From DASXAI01 sp963798445 (GTDB lineage: Bacteria; Actinomycetota; Acidimicrobiia; Acidimicrobiales; Ilumatobacteraceae), in assembly GCA_963798445.1 (NCBI GenBank), contig CAWCTH010000002.1, forward strand, positions 806,001 through 870,000: DNA of 64,000 bases, written 5' to 3'. Below are positions 26,700 to 35,607 of this stretch, in pieces; the first letter of the stretch is position 1, and every line of letters begins with the position of its first letter. Made by a program: the position numbers and the translations under genes. The notes beneath the pieces were generated by a model. That model did no database searches. It was not told where the DNA came from and saw nothing but the letters and a program-made list of their open reading frames with translations.

Positions 26700-27890
26700 T
26701 GCGCGACGCGGCCACGATCCTGCATGCCGACCTGGACGCGTTCTACGCGTCCGTCGAGCGAGCGCGACGATCCACGGCTGCGGGGCCGGCCGGTGCTCGT
26801 CGGCGGCGGCGTGGTGCTGGCCGCCAGCTACGAGGCCAAGGCCTGCGGCGTGCGCGCCGCCATGGGCGCGGCCCAGGCCCGCTCGCTGTGCCCGCAGGCC
26901 ATCGTGGTGGAGCCTCGTTTCTCGGCCTACGTCGAGGCCAGCAAGGCGGTGTTCGAGGTGTTCGGGAACACGACGCCGCTCGTCGAGGGCCTGTCGATCG
27001 ACGAAGCCTTCCTCGATGTCGGCGGGTTGGCGCGCGTTTCGGGCACACCCCGCGAGATCGCGGTGCAGTTGCGCCACGACGTCCGTGAGCAGGTCGGCCT
27101 GGCCATCACCGTGGGCGTGGCCCGCACCAAGTTCCTGGCCAAGGTGGCCAGCGCCGTGGCCAAGCCCGATGGGCTGCTGGTGGTGCCGCCCGAGGGCGAG
27201 CTGACCTTCCTGCACCCGCTCCCGGTGGAGCGGCTGTGGGGCGTCGGGCCGGTGACGGCGACGAAGCTCCACGAGCGCGCCATCCGCACGGTCGGAGAGG
27301 TGGCGGCGCTGCCCGAGGCGGCGTTGGTGTCGATCCTGGGTGTGGCCTCGGGCCGCCACCTGCACGCCCTGGCCCACAATCGCGATCCCCGCCCGGTGCA
27401 GGTCGGCCGGCGCCGCCGATCGATCGGGTCGCAGTGCGCCCTCAGCCGGCGGCGACGCTCACCGGCCGACATCGACACGGTGGTGGTGGGGCTGGTCGAG
27501 CGGGTCGCCCGCCGGATGCGAGCGGCCGGACGGGTCGGGCGCACGATCACGCTGCGCCTGCGCTTCGCCGACTTCTCCCGCGCCACCCGATCGCACACCC
27601 TGGCCGAGGCCACCGCCGAGACCCATCCCATCCTGACCACGGTCCGGATGCTGCTGGCCGTGGCCCAGCCGATGATCGAGGGTCAGGGCCTCACGTTGGT
27701 CGGGGTGGCGATGGGCAACCTCGGTGACGCCTCGCAACTGCAACTGGCGCTGCCGTTCGACCGCCATGCCGGCGGAGCGCTCGACGCCGCCCTCGACCAG
27801 GTGCGCTCGCGGTTCGGCTCGACCGCCGTGACCCGCGCCGTGCTCCTGGGCCGGGATGTCGGCGTCTCCATGCCGATGCTCCCCGACTGA
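26699..27890 (+). CDS. dinB: DNA polymerase IV (Y family), 4-bp duplication near the start
   Basis: An error-prone lesion-bypass polymerase. The catalytic HADLDAFYASVE is encoded from GTG 26699. The frame then breaks at 26756-26763, where GAGC occurs twice in tandem. Removing one copy restores VERDDPRLRGRPVLVGGG and the rest: AASYEAKACGVRAAMG, LSIDEAFLDVGG (metal Asp-Glu), GVARTKFLAKVAS and an HhH region LWGVGPVTATKL. A clamp-binding QLALPF lies before the last 45 residues. The LexA box overlaps the start. The break may be a real slippage mutation or an assembly error. The stop is one base before an IS element. Confidence 0.9.
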
Positions 27891-28344
27891 TGTGGAACGG
27901 TTTGTCAAGCGTGTCGGTTGGGGTTCGTGGGGCTGGTTTCGGGGCGCGCCGGAGCGGAGGTCCGGGGCTTGGTTGCTGGCTCAGCAGGCGTCGGGGCCTC
28001 GGGGTCAAGGTGGAGCGCCCGCAGCGAAGCGAGGACGAACGACCTTGACGCCGGGGTGGCGGCTGCTACGTGACCCCGGCGCCCGGGGATTGAGGTGGGC
28101 CGCGGGTGAGGGGGTGGTGATGCGCCGGGCGGCTGGTGGGCTGGCCGCCAGACTGATGTTCGCGGGTTGGGACCGCAGGAGGGCGTTGCGCAGAGAGGTG
28201 CCCCACACTGATCGCGGCGATGCCGGGATCGGTCGTCATAGTCGGGACGGGGATCGGTTCTGCAGCGGCGGGCGCCCGGCGCATCACGGGGTGCTCGCTG
28301 TGGTCCAGCCCGGACGCGACAGCGAGTCGTCGATCGTGTTCATG
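27891..28344 (-). ncRNA. Candidate bridge-RNA region of the IS element
   Basis: 454 bases downstream of the transposase stop contain no plausible gene. They do contain stem-forming sequence, for example GTCAAGGT (28004-28011) with ACCTTGAC (28042-28049), and TGCTG-GCT-CAGCA at 27974-27986. IS110-family elements encode a structured bridge RNA in a non-coding end that pairs with target and donor DNA; in the IS1111 branch it is on the transposase 3' side. The RNA itself is inferred, and its ends cannot be placed from sequence alone. Confidence 0.4.
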
Positions 28345-29448
28345 TCAGGTGGTGGTCATCTCGGCCCACACGAACCCGGCGAGTTCGCGGGCGATGGCGG
28401 TGGCGACCACGTTGCGGCTCGTCTTGCGGGCGTCGAGGCGGCGGAACTTGCCGCACAGACGCAGCTGGGCCGCCCAGGCGCGAGCGACGACGGCGGGGTC
28501 CAGCCCGGCGTGGCGTTTGGCGATGGTGGGCCCGACGTTGGCCCGCGACTTGTAGGCCCACGCGGACTCGACGAGTTGGGTGCGCAGGTGGGTGTTGCCG
28601 GCATGGGTGATGCCGCCGCGTTGGGTGCGCTCCCCGGAGGAATGCTCCGACGGGACGAGCCCGCAGAACCCCATGAACATCGACGCCGTCGGGAACCGGT
28701 GCCAGTCGCACACCTCCGACGCCAACGTCAACGCGCCGAGCTCGCTGATCCCGCGGTAGGCCCCCAGCCGGGCGACAGCATCGGCGAACGGCGGCCGCGT
28801 CGTCCACGCCCGCAGGTCGGCCTCGATGGCGGCGACGGCTGCTTCGCGCGCCGTCAGGGTGGCCCGATAGTGCCCGAACGTCGCCGTCAGCGCCGCGTCG
28901 TCGAAGCGTTGCTGGGCGATCCAGGCCTGATGCTTGAGCGTCCAGTTGTCACCGCCACGCCACACCCGGGCATGGCGTAACAAGAACTTGCCCAGGCGGT
29001 GCCGGGCTCTCGTCTGGTCAAGCACCATGTCGGCGTAGGCGCGACACAGATCACGCACCGCCTCTTCGGCCGGTGTCGGCACCCGCACCGCCGACAGTTG
29101 ACCACCACGGAACAGCAACGCCAGACGGCGGGCGTCACGGCGATCGGTCTTCACCTTGTTGCCCGGCATCGTCGGTATCAACGATGGGGCGATCACCTCG
29201 CAGCGCATCCCCGCCCCCGTCAACGTGCGGTGCAACTCGTAGCCCGTCGGACCCGCCTCATAGCAGGCCCACACCCGACCCGGATCAGCGAACCGGCCGA
29301 TCAACCGGCGGACTGTCTCATCGTCGGAGCTGATCTTGTCGACCAGCGGCGACGTCGAGTCCGGCTCGAGCACACCCGTCGAGATGGTGTTCTTGTGCAC
29401 GTCCATTGCCAGGACGCTCACCCCAGGAGGAACATGAATCAAGGACAC
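28345..29448 (-). CDS. IS110 family transposase (DEDD type)
   Basis: A 367-residue recombinase. The N-terminal RuvC-like DEDD domain shows MDVHKNTIS (Asp), CYEAGPTGYEL (Glu) and KTDRRDARRLALL (two Asp). The C-terminal Transposase_20 part has LGAYRGISELGALTLASE, FCGLVPSEHSSGERTQRGG (with the serine proposed to attack DNA) and HAGNTHLRTQLVESAW. The gene appears intact, with GTG at 29448. No second copy of the IS is in the window. Confidence 0.93.
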   Translation of the reverse strand: MSLIHVPPGVSVLAMDVHKNTISTGVLEPDSTSPLVDKISSDDETVRRLIGRFADPGRVWACYEAGPTGYELHRTLTGAGMRCEVIAPSLIPTMPGNKVKTDRRDARRLALLFRGGQLSAVRVPTPAEEAVRDLCRAYADMVLDQTRARHRLGKFLLRHARVWRGGDNWTLKHQAWIAQQRFDDAALTATFGHYRATLTAREAAVAAIEADLRAWTTRPPFADAVARLGAYRGISELGALTLASEVCDWHRFPTASMFMGFCGLVPSEHSSGERTQRGGITHAGNTHLRTQLVESAWAYKSRANVGPTIAKRHAGLDPAVVARAWAAQLRLCGKFRRLDARKTSRNVVATAIARELAGFVWAEMTTT

Positions 29449-29543
29449 GGCCGGCTCCTTCCGTATGTGGCTCGGTCCGCCTCATGGTGGACAACCCACG
29501 CAAGATGCGGACGAGCCGGCCGTTCCATACTCACTGAACATCC

Positions 29544-30515
29544 TCAGGGTCGGCGGCGGCGAAGGCGGCTCTGGATCACGCGCTGCACCAGCGCCGAACG
29601 ACCACTCGGCGGCGGGGCGAGAGGCTCGGGCGTGAGCGTGGCCCCGATCTCGTCGAGGCTGGTGCGTACTTCCCGCAGGAGCGTCACGAAACCGGCGGCC
29701 GATGGATCGTCGCCTCGCAACGGGGTGCCGCTGCGCTCCAGCACGGAACGGGCGCGGTCGAGCGTGACGGCGTCACGCATCACGATGAGCACCTCGTCGC
29801 CTTCGACGCGCAGCTCCATCTTGCGGGCGCTGGCTTCATCGGGGGTCACGTCGGTGGAGTCCTCGAGCGGTAGGGCCTCGAGGCGGGCGCTCAACGCGTC
29901 GGGGTCGACGCCGAGGTCCGACAACGCCTGGGCCGCCATGCTGCCGTCGGAACGGGCGAGCGCCTCGAGGAGATGGTGGCTGCCGACGGCGGCTCCCCCC
30001 GCGAGCTGCTGGGCGGCAGCGACGATCTCGTCCGCCGCGGGTGTGTAGGCGCGCCGGGCCGGTCGCTCCGCCGGACCGCTGGCCGCGCCGACCCGGCTCA
30101 GCACCTGCTGGCGCAGGGCCTCCAGGCCGATCTTGCGCTGCGTCAGGATCTGGGCGGCCAGGCCGTCGCCCTCGCGGATCAGCCCCAGCAGGATGTGTTC
30201 GGTACCGATGTAGTTGTGCGCCAGCGCCAGCGCCTCGCGCAGCGAGAGCTCCAGCACCTTCTTGGCTCGGGGCGTGAAGGCGATGTGCCCGCTCGGCGCG
30301 CCCGACCCCCGACCGACGATGGCGTCGACGTCCGTCTGCGCCGCCCGCAGGGTGAGGCCGGCATCCCGGAGCACCAGGGCGGCGAGACCCTCGCCGTCGG
30401 CCAGCAGACCGAGCAGCAGGTGCTCGGTGCCGATGTAGTCGTGATCGAAGCGCCGGGCTTCGTCCTGGGCCAGCACGACGGCGCTGCGGGCCCGTTCGGT
30501 GAATCGTTCGAACAT
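29544..30515 (-). CDS. Clp N-domain protein without ATPase domains
   Basis: A 323-residue protein with two Clp N (R-domain) repeats: FTERARSAVVLAQDEARRF to YIGTEHLLLGLLADGEGLAA, and FTPRAKKVLELSLREALAL to YIGTEHILLGLIREGDGLAA. A third, weaker one follows (YTPAADEIVAAAQQL, SHHLLEALARSDGSMA). The AAA+ modules of ClpC are missing; instead there is a 120-residue C-terminal region of unknown fold. Such proteins may bind Clp substrates or adaptors. Divergent from an HTH gene only 48 bases away. Confidence 0.88.
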   Translation of the reverse strand: MFERFTERARSAVVLAQDEARRFDHDYIGTEHLLLGLLADGEGLAALVLRDAGLTLRAAQTDVDAIVGRGSGAPSGHIAFTPRAKKVLELSLREALALAHNYIGTEHILLGLIREGDGLAAQILTQRKIGLEALRQQVLSRVGAASGPAERPARRAYTPAADEIVAAAQQLAGGAAVGSHHLLEALARSDGSMAAQALSDLGVDPDALSARLEALPLEDSTDVTPDEASARKMELRVEGDEVLIVMRDAVTLDRARSVLERSGTPLRGDDPSAAGFVTLLREVRTSLDEIGATLTPEPLAPPPSGRSALVQRVIQSRLRRRRP

Positions 30516-30525
30516 GGGTTCAGCG

Positions 30526-30559
30526 TTGCACCCCTGTCAATGCTCTGGCAGTATCAGGG
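30526..30559 (+). promoter_or_regulatory. Possible promoter/operator between Clp-N and HTH genes
   Basis: TTGCAC (30526-30531) could be a -35 element, with a -10-like TATC about 18-20 bases later. Between them CTGTCA and TGGCAG form an imperfect inverted repeat, the position where MerR-like proteins bind. Weak by sequence alone. Confidence 0.3.
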
Positions 30560-30563
30560 TTCT

Positions 30564-30938
30564 ATGTCGGATGACTGGGGTCAGCGCCTGGAGCGGTGGC
30601 AGGCCGAGCTGGACCTGTTCGCCCGCCTCGACGACACCGCGTGGGTGCCGCTGGCCCGGGCCGAAGCCGAAACCGGTGTCTCGCGGTCGACGCTGCGCTC
30701 GTGGTACCGCAACGGCGAGATCCGGTCGCGCCTGGTGGATGGCCCCAACGGCCCCCAACGACTGGTGCCCCTCGACGCGGTCGTGGAGCGCGCCGCGCTG
30801 TCACCTCGAATCCAGCGGCGAGCGGAACACGAGCTCAGCCTGGAAGCCCAGGTCGTCCTGCTGCGCCACCGGGTCGATCAGTTGGAGCTGCAACTCGCTG
30901 CGCTGGCGGCGAGGAACGATTTACCATCGCCGCCATGA
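30564..30938 (+). CDS. Small DNA-binding protein, MerR-like HTH plus coiled coil
   Basis: A 124-residue protein. Residues about 28-70 look like a winged HTH of the MerR/excisionase type (VPLARAEAETGVSRSTLRSW, then NGEIRSRLVDGPNGPQRLVP). The C-terminus (AEHELSLEAQVVLLRHRVDQ, then LELQLAALAAR) has heptad leucines and is probably a coiled coil for dimerisation. It may regulate its own operon with ridA and the divergent Clp-N gene. Its stop overlaps the RidA start (ATGA). Confidence 0.7.
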   Translation: MSDDWGQRLERWQAELDLFARLDDTAWVPLARAEAETGVSRSTLRSWYRNGEIRSRLVDGPNGPQRLVPLDAVVERAALSPRIQRRAEHELSLEAQVVLLRHRVDQLELQLAALAARNDLPSPP

Positions 30939-31396
30939 GCGCTGTCGCCCGCCGGCTGGAGGAGCTGGGCATCACCTTGCCCCCGCCGATGCCGCCGGCC
31001 GGGAACTACGTGTCGTGCGTCGTCGTGCGCGACCAGGTGATCGTGGGCGGCCACGGTCCCGTCAATGGCGACGAGATCGTGCGGGGCAAGGTCGGTGCCG
31101 ACCTCGACCTCGCCGGCGCCCAGCGCGCCGCCCGCATGACCGGCCTGTCGATCCTCGCCACGCTGCAGGCCGAGCTGGGTGACCTCGACCGGGTGCGGCG
31201 CATCGTCAAGGTCTTCGGCATGGTGAACGTGGCGCCGGGCTTCGACAACACGCCGGCGGTGATGAACGGCTGCTCGGATCTGTTCGTCGAGGTGTTCGGG
31301 GACGCCGGCCGCCACACCCGCAGCGCCGTCGGCATGGCGGCGCTGCCCTTCGGCATCGCCGTCGAGATCGAGCTGACGGCACTCATCCAACCCTGA
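30935..31396 (+). CDS. RidA family protein
   Basis: A 153-residue member of the RidA/YjgF/UK114 family, small trimeric proteins that hydrolyse reactive enamine/imine intermediates. Markers are LPPPMPPAGNYVSCVVVRDQ, VIVGGHGPV, ARMTGLSILATLQAELGDLD, RIVKVFGMVN and the C-terminal SAVGMAALPFGIAVEIELTA. The catalytic Arg of the archetype is not obvious; RSAVG carries an Arg at the expected region. This is the longer subgroup (about 150 residues). Coupled to the HTH gene by a four-base overlap. Confidence 0.88.
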   Translation: MSAVARRLEELGITLPPPMPPAGNYVSCVVVRDQVIVGGHGPVNGDEIVRGKVGADLDLAGAQRAARMTGLSILATLQAELGDLDRVRRIVKVFGMVNVAPGFDNTPAVMNGCSDLFVEVFGDAGRHTRSAVGMAALPFGIAVEIELTALIQP

Positions 31397-31464
31397 CCGC
31401 CGTCGACCGGCTCGCGGCGGTCCGGGGTCGGCGAGGTCGACGAGGTCGACGAGGCGTGACGCGA

Positions 31465-31648
31465 CCCAAAATTCCGCGCAGCCCGCGCGCTCGACCGCGC
31501 CCCGAGCGCGTCCAAGCGCGCAGCCTGCGCGATTCTGGAGGGCGCAGGTGCCGTGGCTCGGGCTCGCCGTGGCGACCCACATTCCGCGCGGCCTGCGCGC
31601 TTGACCGCGCCCCAGCGCGTCCGAGCGCGCAGCCTGCGCGAATTTGGG
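31465..31648. repeat. GC-rich palindromic repeats, locus 2 (two copies)
   Basis: Copy A is 31465-31538 and copy B 31576-31648. Each begins like CCCAAAATTCCGCGCAG and ends like CTGCGCGAATTTGGG (arms inverted over about 22 bp), with a centre carrying GACCGCGCCCCAGCGCGTCC. The arms flank the same core found at 5419-5478. Copy B is followed to about 31692 by a 13-bp tandem unit (GGGTCGCCGGGCC). The 318-bp gap has no gene. Structure and recurrence suggest a REP- or MITE-like intergenic family. Confidence 0.75.
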
Positions 31649-31714
31649 CCGGTCGCCGGGCCGGGTCGCCGGGCCGGGTCGCCGGGGCGCCGGTCACAGC
31701 GCCGGCCTGGTGCG

Positions 31715-32263
31715 TCAGTCAGGTAGCAGCGTGACGGGGATGTCCAGGGCCGCGCCATAGGCCTCGTTGAGGCCGTCCCACCCGAAGTTGCGGGCGTCGC
31801 CGCCGCGGATCGGCGGGATCGGCTGCCCGTCGAGCAGCCGCTCGGCCACGACGAGGCAGAGATGCCAGCCCGCCGCCACCTTCGGCACCCAATCCAGGCC
31901 CTGGACGGTGTGGCGCAGCGTGACGTGCGTGCCGGTGGCGGAAGCTGTGAGCTCCCAACGCAGGACGTCGCTCCCCCACGTGTACTCGAGCACGTTCGGG
32001 GGCTCGGCCCGGGTGACCACGGCGATCGAACCGGCTGGCGCGTCACCGCCGAGCATGGTGAGCACGGCCTCGCCCACCTGAGCGAGGTCGCGGTCGGCGG
32101 TGTACGGGGCCCACTGCGCGAGCTGCGCCGGCTCGGTGAGTGCGGCCCACACCCTGTCGGGCGGGTGGCGAAGGTCGCGCTCGAACACGAGGGTCGGGTG
32201 AGCACCGGCCCCGTCACATGAGACGGCGGCGAGCGCGCCGGCCTCGAAGCTGATCTCGGTCAT
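31715..32263 (-). CDS. SRPBCC (AHSA1-type) domain protein
   Basis: A 182-residue START-like protein: FERDLRHPPDRVWAALTEPA, QLAQWAPYTADRDL, NVLEYTWGSDVLRWEL and a C-terminal WHLCLVVAERLLDG. Usually found downstream of an ArsR regulator in actinobacteria, as here, with a four-base overlap (ATGA). These pairs may respond to hydrophobic ligands; no function is proven. ATG 32263 is chosen from the overlap and the start of similarity. Confidence 0.88.
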   Translation of the reverse strand: MTEISFEAGALAAVSCDGAGAHPTLVFERDLRHPPDRVWAALTEPAQLAQWAPYTADRDLAQVGEAVLTMLGGDAPAGSIAVVTRAEPPNVLEYTWGSDVLRWELTASATGTHVTLRHTVQGLDWVPKVAAGWHLCLVVAERLLDGQPIPPIRGGDARNFGWDGLNEAYGAALDIPVTLLPD

Positions 32264-32583
32264 GAGTCCTCCCTGCGGTCGAGGTGACGCTCGAGAGCGT
32301 CGAGGTGACGGGTCCACAGGCGGCGGTAGGGCTCGAGCCATGCGGCCAGCGCCTCGAAGGCCGGCGCCTCGACGCGATAGATCCGGTGCTGTGCGGCGGT
32401 GCGACACGACACGAAGCCCGCATCCCGCAGCACCTTCAGGTGCTTGGACACCGTGGGCTGGCTGACCGCTGGTTGGCTGCCGGCCAGCTGCTCGACCAGG
32501 CCGGTCACCGTGCTCTCGGTCTGGAGCAGCTCGTCGAGGATCCGCCGGCGGGTCGGCTCGGCCAGCGCCACGAACGTGTCCAT
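32260..32583 (-). CDS. ArsR family transcriptional regulator
   Basis: A 107-residue winged HTH: FVALAEPTRRRILDELLQTE, then SQPTVSKHLKVLRDAGFVSC and RIYRVEAPAFEALAAWLEPY. No metal-binding CxC is present, as in ArsR proteins paired with AHSA1 proteins. A TATATA (32606-32611 on the opposite strand listing) just upstream could be a -10 element; this favours ATG 32583 over the GTG at 32604. Confidence 0.88.
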   Translation of the reverse strand: MDTFVALAEPTRRRILDELLQTESTVTGLVEQLAGSQPAVSQPTVSKHLKVLRDAGFVSCRTAAQHRIYRVEAPAFEALAAWLEPYRRLWTRHLDALERHLDRREDS

Positions 32584-32641
32584 CGCCTGAGTATTCTCCG
32601 ACACGTATATACTGGTCAAGGCATCTACACGAGCGACGCGG

Positions 32642-33094
32642 TCAGTGCCCGTCCCCGTCGAGCAGCGACGACAACGTGGCCTCGAAGTAGGCCACGACGT
32701 CGCGCATCTCGCACAGGCGCTCGTGGGGCCCGGGCGCCTGCGCCAGCGCCTCGGCGGCCGTCGCCGTGATCTGACGGCTGGCATCGAGCCGGAGCCGCAG
32801 CAACCGCTCCCACGCCCGCGGTCGCATCCGGTAGTAGAGCCGCCGCTGGCCGGGCTGGCTCACCCGCTCGACCAGACCGAGGTGGATGAGGGTGGTGGTG
32901 GCCGCGCTGATGGCGCCCGCCGACAGTCCCAGGCTGGCCCGGAGCTGCTCGACGGACTGCTGCGGCGGCTCGCACACGATGAGCCAGGCGAACACCTGCA
33001 TGAAGCTCGGCGGCAGCCCGGTGGTGTCGCCGAGCACGCTCATGCGCTGGAGGAACTCCCGTTGCCAGGCTTCCGGCGCGTCGCGCTCGGTCAT
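32642..33094 (-). CDS. GbsR/MarR family transcriptional regulator
   Basis: A 150-residue winged-HTH protein: PPSFMQVFAWLIVCEPPQQS, VEQLRASLGLSAGAISAATT and LVERVSQPGQRRLYYRMRP. Its start overlaps the ABC permease stop by four bases, so it is the third gene of the exporter operon. Very likely it autoregulates that operon through the TTTCAG-N6-CTGAAA palindrome upstream of the ATPase gene. Confidence 0.88.
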   Translation of the reverse strand: MTERDAPEAWQREFLQRMSVLGDTTGLPPSFMQVFAWLIVCEPPQQSVEQLRASLGLSAGAISAATTTLIHLGLVERVSQPGQRRLYYRMRPRAWERLLRLRLDASRQITATAAEALAQAPGPHERLCEMRDVVAYFEATLSSLLDGDGH

Positions 33095-34693
33095 GCGCTG
33101 GCGAGGTCGCGGCGGTCGAAGGCGACGGCTCCGGCCAGGGCCGCGACGAGGCCGGCCACGATCATGACCGCGGCCGACGACCAGTGCGGATCGGTGGCCG
33201 GCGCCGGCGCCATGTGGTGGATGAGCGACAGGTCGAGCAGCCAGTGGTTGGTGGTCACGATCGAGCCGATCAGCTCGACCAGGAACGACCACGCCACGAG
33301 GCCGTACGTCAACGGCACGGCCAGGCTCGGCCACAAGCCGAACAGGAGGCTGCCCACCCCCAGCACGAGCAGTGCCGGCGGGGCGATGTTCACGCCGGCA
33401 ACCAGCAGCCGGTCGAAGCCGACACCGGTGTGCTGCGTGGCGGCGCCGATCCAGGCCGCCGCCCCCATCAGCGCGGCGGCCAGCACCACGAACACGGTGG
33501 CCACGCCGAGGCGGCCGGCCAGCCACCGCCGGCGGGCCACGGGCCGAGCTACGAGGTTGTCGAGGCGGCCGTCGGCTTCCTCGTCGTGGGCGGCACCGAC
33601 CTGGCCGGCGGCAGCGAAGGCCAGGAGCGCGGCGGCGAACACGAACGTGAGCCCGAGATAGGCCGACGCGCCGCTGGCGCTGCCGCCGAGGCGGCCGATG
33701 ACGTCATCGATCACCGTCGATCCCTTGACGGCTTCGGCGGCCGACTCGGCGACCAGGCCCAGCACCAGTCCCAGCACGGCCAGTCCCCCGATCCAGCCGA
33801 GCCCGACCGGCTGGGTCAAGCGAACGGTGAGCCCCAACTGGTTCCGCAGCAACGCCAGGCGCGACGGCGGCGCATCGCGCGCCGCCGAACGCGCCGGCAC
33901 CGAGGTCGCGCCGGCCGGCCAATCGCACGGCCACGCCGGCGAGCCCACCGATCAGCGCCACGATCGGGAGGAAGACCAGCGGCCGGGAACCCGTCAGCGG
34001 ATGCAGCTCGGTGATCCAGCCGAGGGGACTGGCCCAGCGCAGCGCGCTCATGCTGCGGCTGGCATCGGCCACCATCCGGGTCAGGAACGACACGCCGAGG
34101 ACGGCGGCGCCCACGAGGTTGGCCTGGCGACGGTTGCCGGCCAGTTGCGCGGCGAGGACGCCCACGGCGAGGAACAGCGCGGCGCTGGTGCACAGCGCGG
34201 TGGCGTAGAACAACGACGCCCGCAGCGAGAACCCGACGTCGGGGGTGCGGCTCACCCCCACCGCGACGATGGCGGTCACCAGCCACATCGTCAGCCAGCC
34301 GGCCCCGAGACCGAGGAACGTGCGCGCCGCCGCGCCGGCCTTGGTGATGGGACCGGCCAGCACCAGCTCCCATCGGCCGGTGTCCTCCTCGCCGCGGGTG
34401 AGGCGCGTCGCCGTGAGCAGACCCCACACCGCGCCGATGATCATGAGGATGCCCATCGTGCGCCATGCGGTGAAGCCGGCGACGGTGTCGAGGCGGCGGG
34501 CCGGCCCGAGCAGCGCGGCGATGCCGGCGTTGTGCTCGAACGACGCCGCCAGCTTCTGGCGCGAGGCGTCGTCGGGGAAGGTGGCGTTGTAGCCCGTGGC
34601 GCTGACGGTCACCGACAGACCGAACACCGCACCCCAGATGGCGCCTGAGCGCACGGCGCGGCGCGCCGTCAACGCGAACACGGGCGGCGCCAT
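33091..34693 (-). CDS. ABC exporter permease (frameshift near 33900)
   Basis: A long (about 530 residues) integral membrane protein of the two-bundle exporter type. The first half (VFALTARRAVRSGAIWGAVF; AWRTMGILMIIGAVWGLLTA; ALFLAVGVLAAQLAG) carries about six membrane helices and ends at GVAVRLAGRRDLGA. The second half (LGLTVRLTQPVGLGWIGGLA; LIGSIVTTNHWLLDLSLIHH; VMIVAGLVAALAGAVAFDRR) adds about six more in a different frame. A single extra base near 33895-33905 explains the break. Pairs with the ATPase 4 bases upstream. The substrate is unknown; relatives are often annotated as antibiotic exporters. Confidence 0.85.
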
Positions 34694-34697
34694 GCGC

Positions 34698-35597
34698 TCA
34701 CGCCGCACGCGATGCCTCGGCGCTGCCGTAGTGCGAGAGGAACAGCTCTTCGAGCGACGGCTCACGGCTCACCAACCGGCGCACACCCACGGCGACGAGC
34801 GCCTCCAGCACCGGCTCGACGGCGCCCGTCACCTCGCAGCGCAGCCGGTTGTCGCTGGCGTCGATCACGCGGACACCAGGGATCGACGACAGGTCGGGCA
34901 CGGGACCGTCGAGCTCGGCGTCGATGGTGAGGGCGGACAGGTGCCGCATCTCGCTCAGCCGGCCGACCTCGACCAGCCGCCCGGCGCGCAGGATGGCGAC
35001 CCGGTCGCACAGCGCCTCCACCTCACTCAGGATGTGCGAGGACAGGAACACCGTCTGGGCCCGCCGGCGCGCCTCGTCGATGCAGGCCCGGAACACCTGC
35101 TCCATGAGCGGGTCGAGCCCGCTGGTCGGCTCGTCGAGCAGCAACAGGTCGGCGCGCGTCATCAGTGCGGCGATGAGCACCACCTTCTGGCGGTTGCCCT
35201 TCGAGTAGGCGCGCACCCGCTTGGAAGGGTCCAGCTCGAACCGCTCGATCAGCTCGTCGCGGTAGGACTCGTCGACCGGCCCATGCACCCGGCCGAGGAC
35301 GTGCAGCGTCTCGGCGCCGGTGAGCGCCGGCCACAGGGCGGCGTCACCCGGCACGAAGGCCACACGGCGATGGGCGGCGACGGGATCGGCCTGGCAGTCG
35401 ACGCCGAAGATCTCCGCCCGCCCGGCGGTTGCCCGGATCAAGCCCAGGAGCAGGCGGATGGTCGTGGTCTTGCCGGCGCCGTTGGGACCGAGATAGCCGA
35501 TGACCTCGCCTTTCGTGATCTCGAGATCGAGATCGCTCAACGCCGCGGTGGAGCCGTAGCGCTTGGAGAGCCCGTGGATGCGAACAGCCGTGTCCAT
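34698..35597 (-). CDS. ABC transporter ATP-binding protein
   Basis: A 299-residue ATPase. Walker A is GPNGAGKT, the Q-loop region is VAFVPGDAALWP, the signature is YSKGNRQKV (variant of LSGGQ), and Walker B is LLLLDEPTSGLDP, with the switch His in LSSHILSEVEALCD. The C-terminal 90 residues are a regulatory extension usual for drug/antibiotic exporters. First gene of the exporter-regulator operon, with an AAAGGAG ribosome site. Confidence 0.93.
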   Translation of the reverse strand: MDTAVRIHGLSKRYGSTAALSDLDLEITKGEVIGYLGPNGAGKTTTIRLLLGLIRATAGRAEIFGVDCQADPVAAHRRVAFVPGDAALWPALTGAETLHVLGRVHGPVDESYRDELIERFELDPSKRVRAYSKGNRQKVVLIAALMTRADLLLLDEPTSGLDPLMEQVFRACIDEARRRAQTVFLSSHILSEVEALCDRVAILRAGRLVEVGRLSEMRHLSALTIDAELDGPVPDLSSIPGVRVIDASDNRLRCEVTGAVEPVLEALVAVGVRRLVSREPSLEELFLSHYGSAEASRAA

Positions 35598-35607
35598 AGT
35601 TCGCTCC

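Larger units (their letters stand above)
27891..29532 (-). mobile_element. IS110-family (IS1111-like) insertion sequence
   Basis: A 1,642-bp element between two copies of ACTGA (27886-27890, which includes the dinB stop, and 29533-29537). Subterminal inverted repeats TGGAACGG (27893-27900) and CCGTTCCA (29520-29527) lie 2 and 5 bases inside the ends. It holds one transposase gene, a short 84-bp left side and a long 454-bp non-coding right side. Subterminal repeats and a long region 3' of the transposase fit the IS1111 branch. It landed exactly after dinB without removing coding sequence. Confidence 0.75.

Noticed and set aside
27901..28980. Rightward protein gene in the IS element
   Set aside because: No domain; overlaps the transposase in antisense and the likely structured RNA region.
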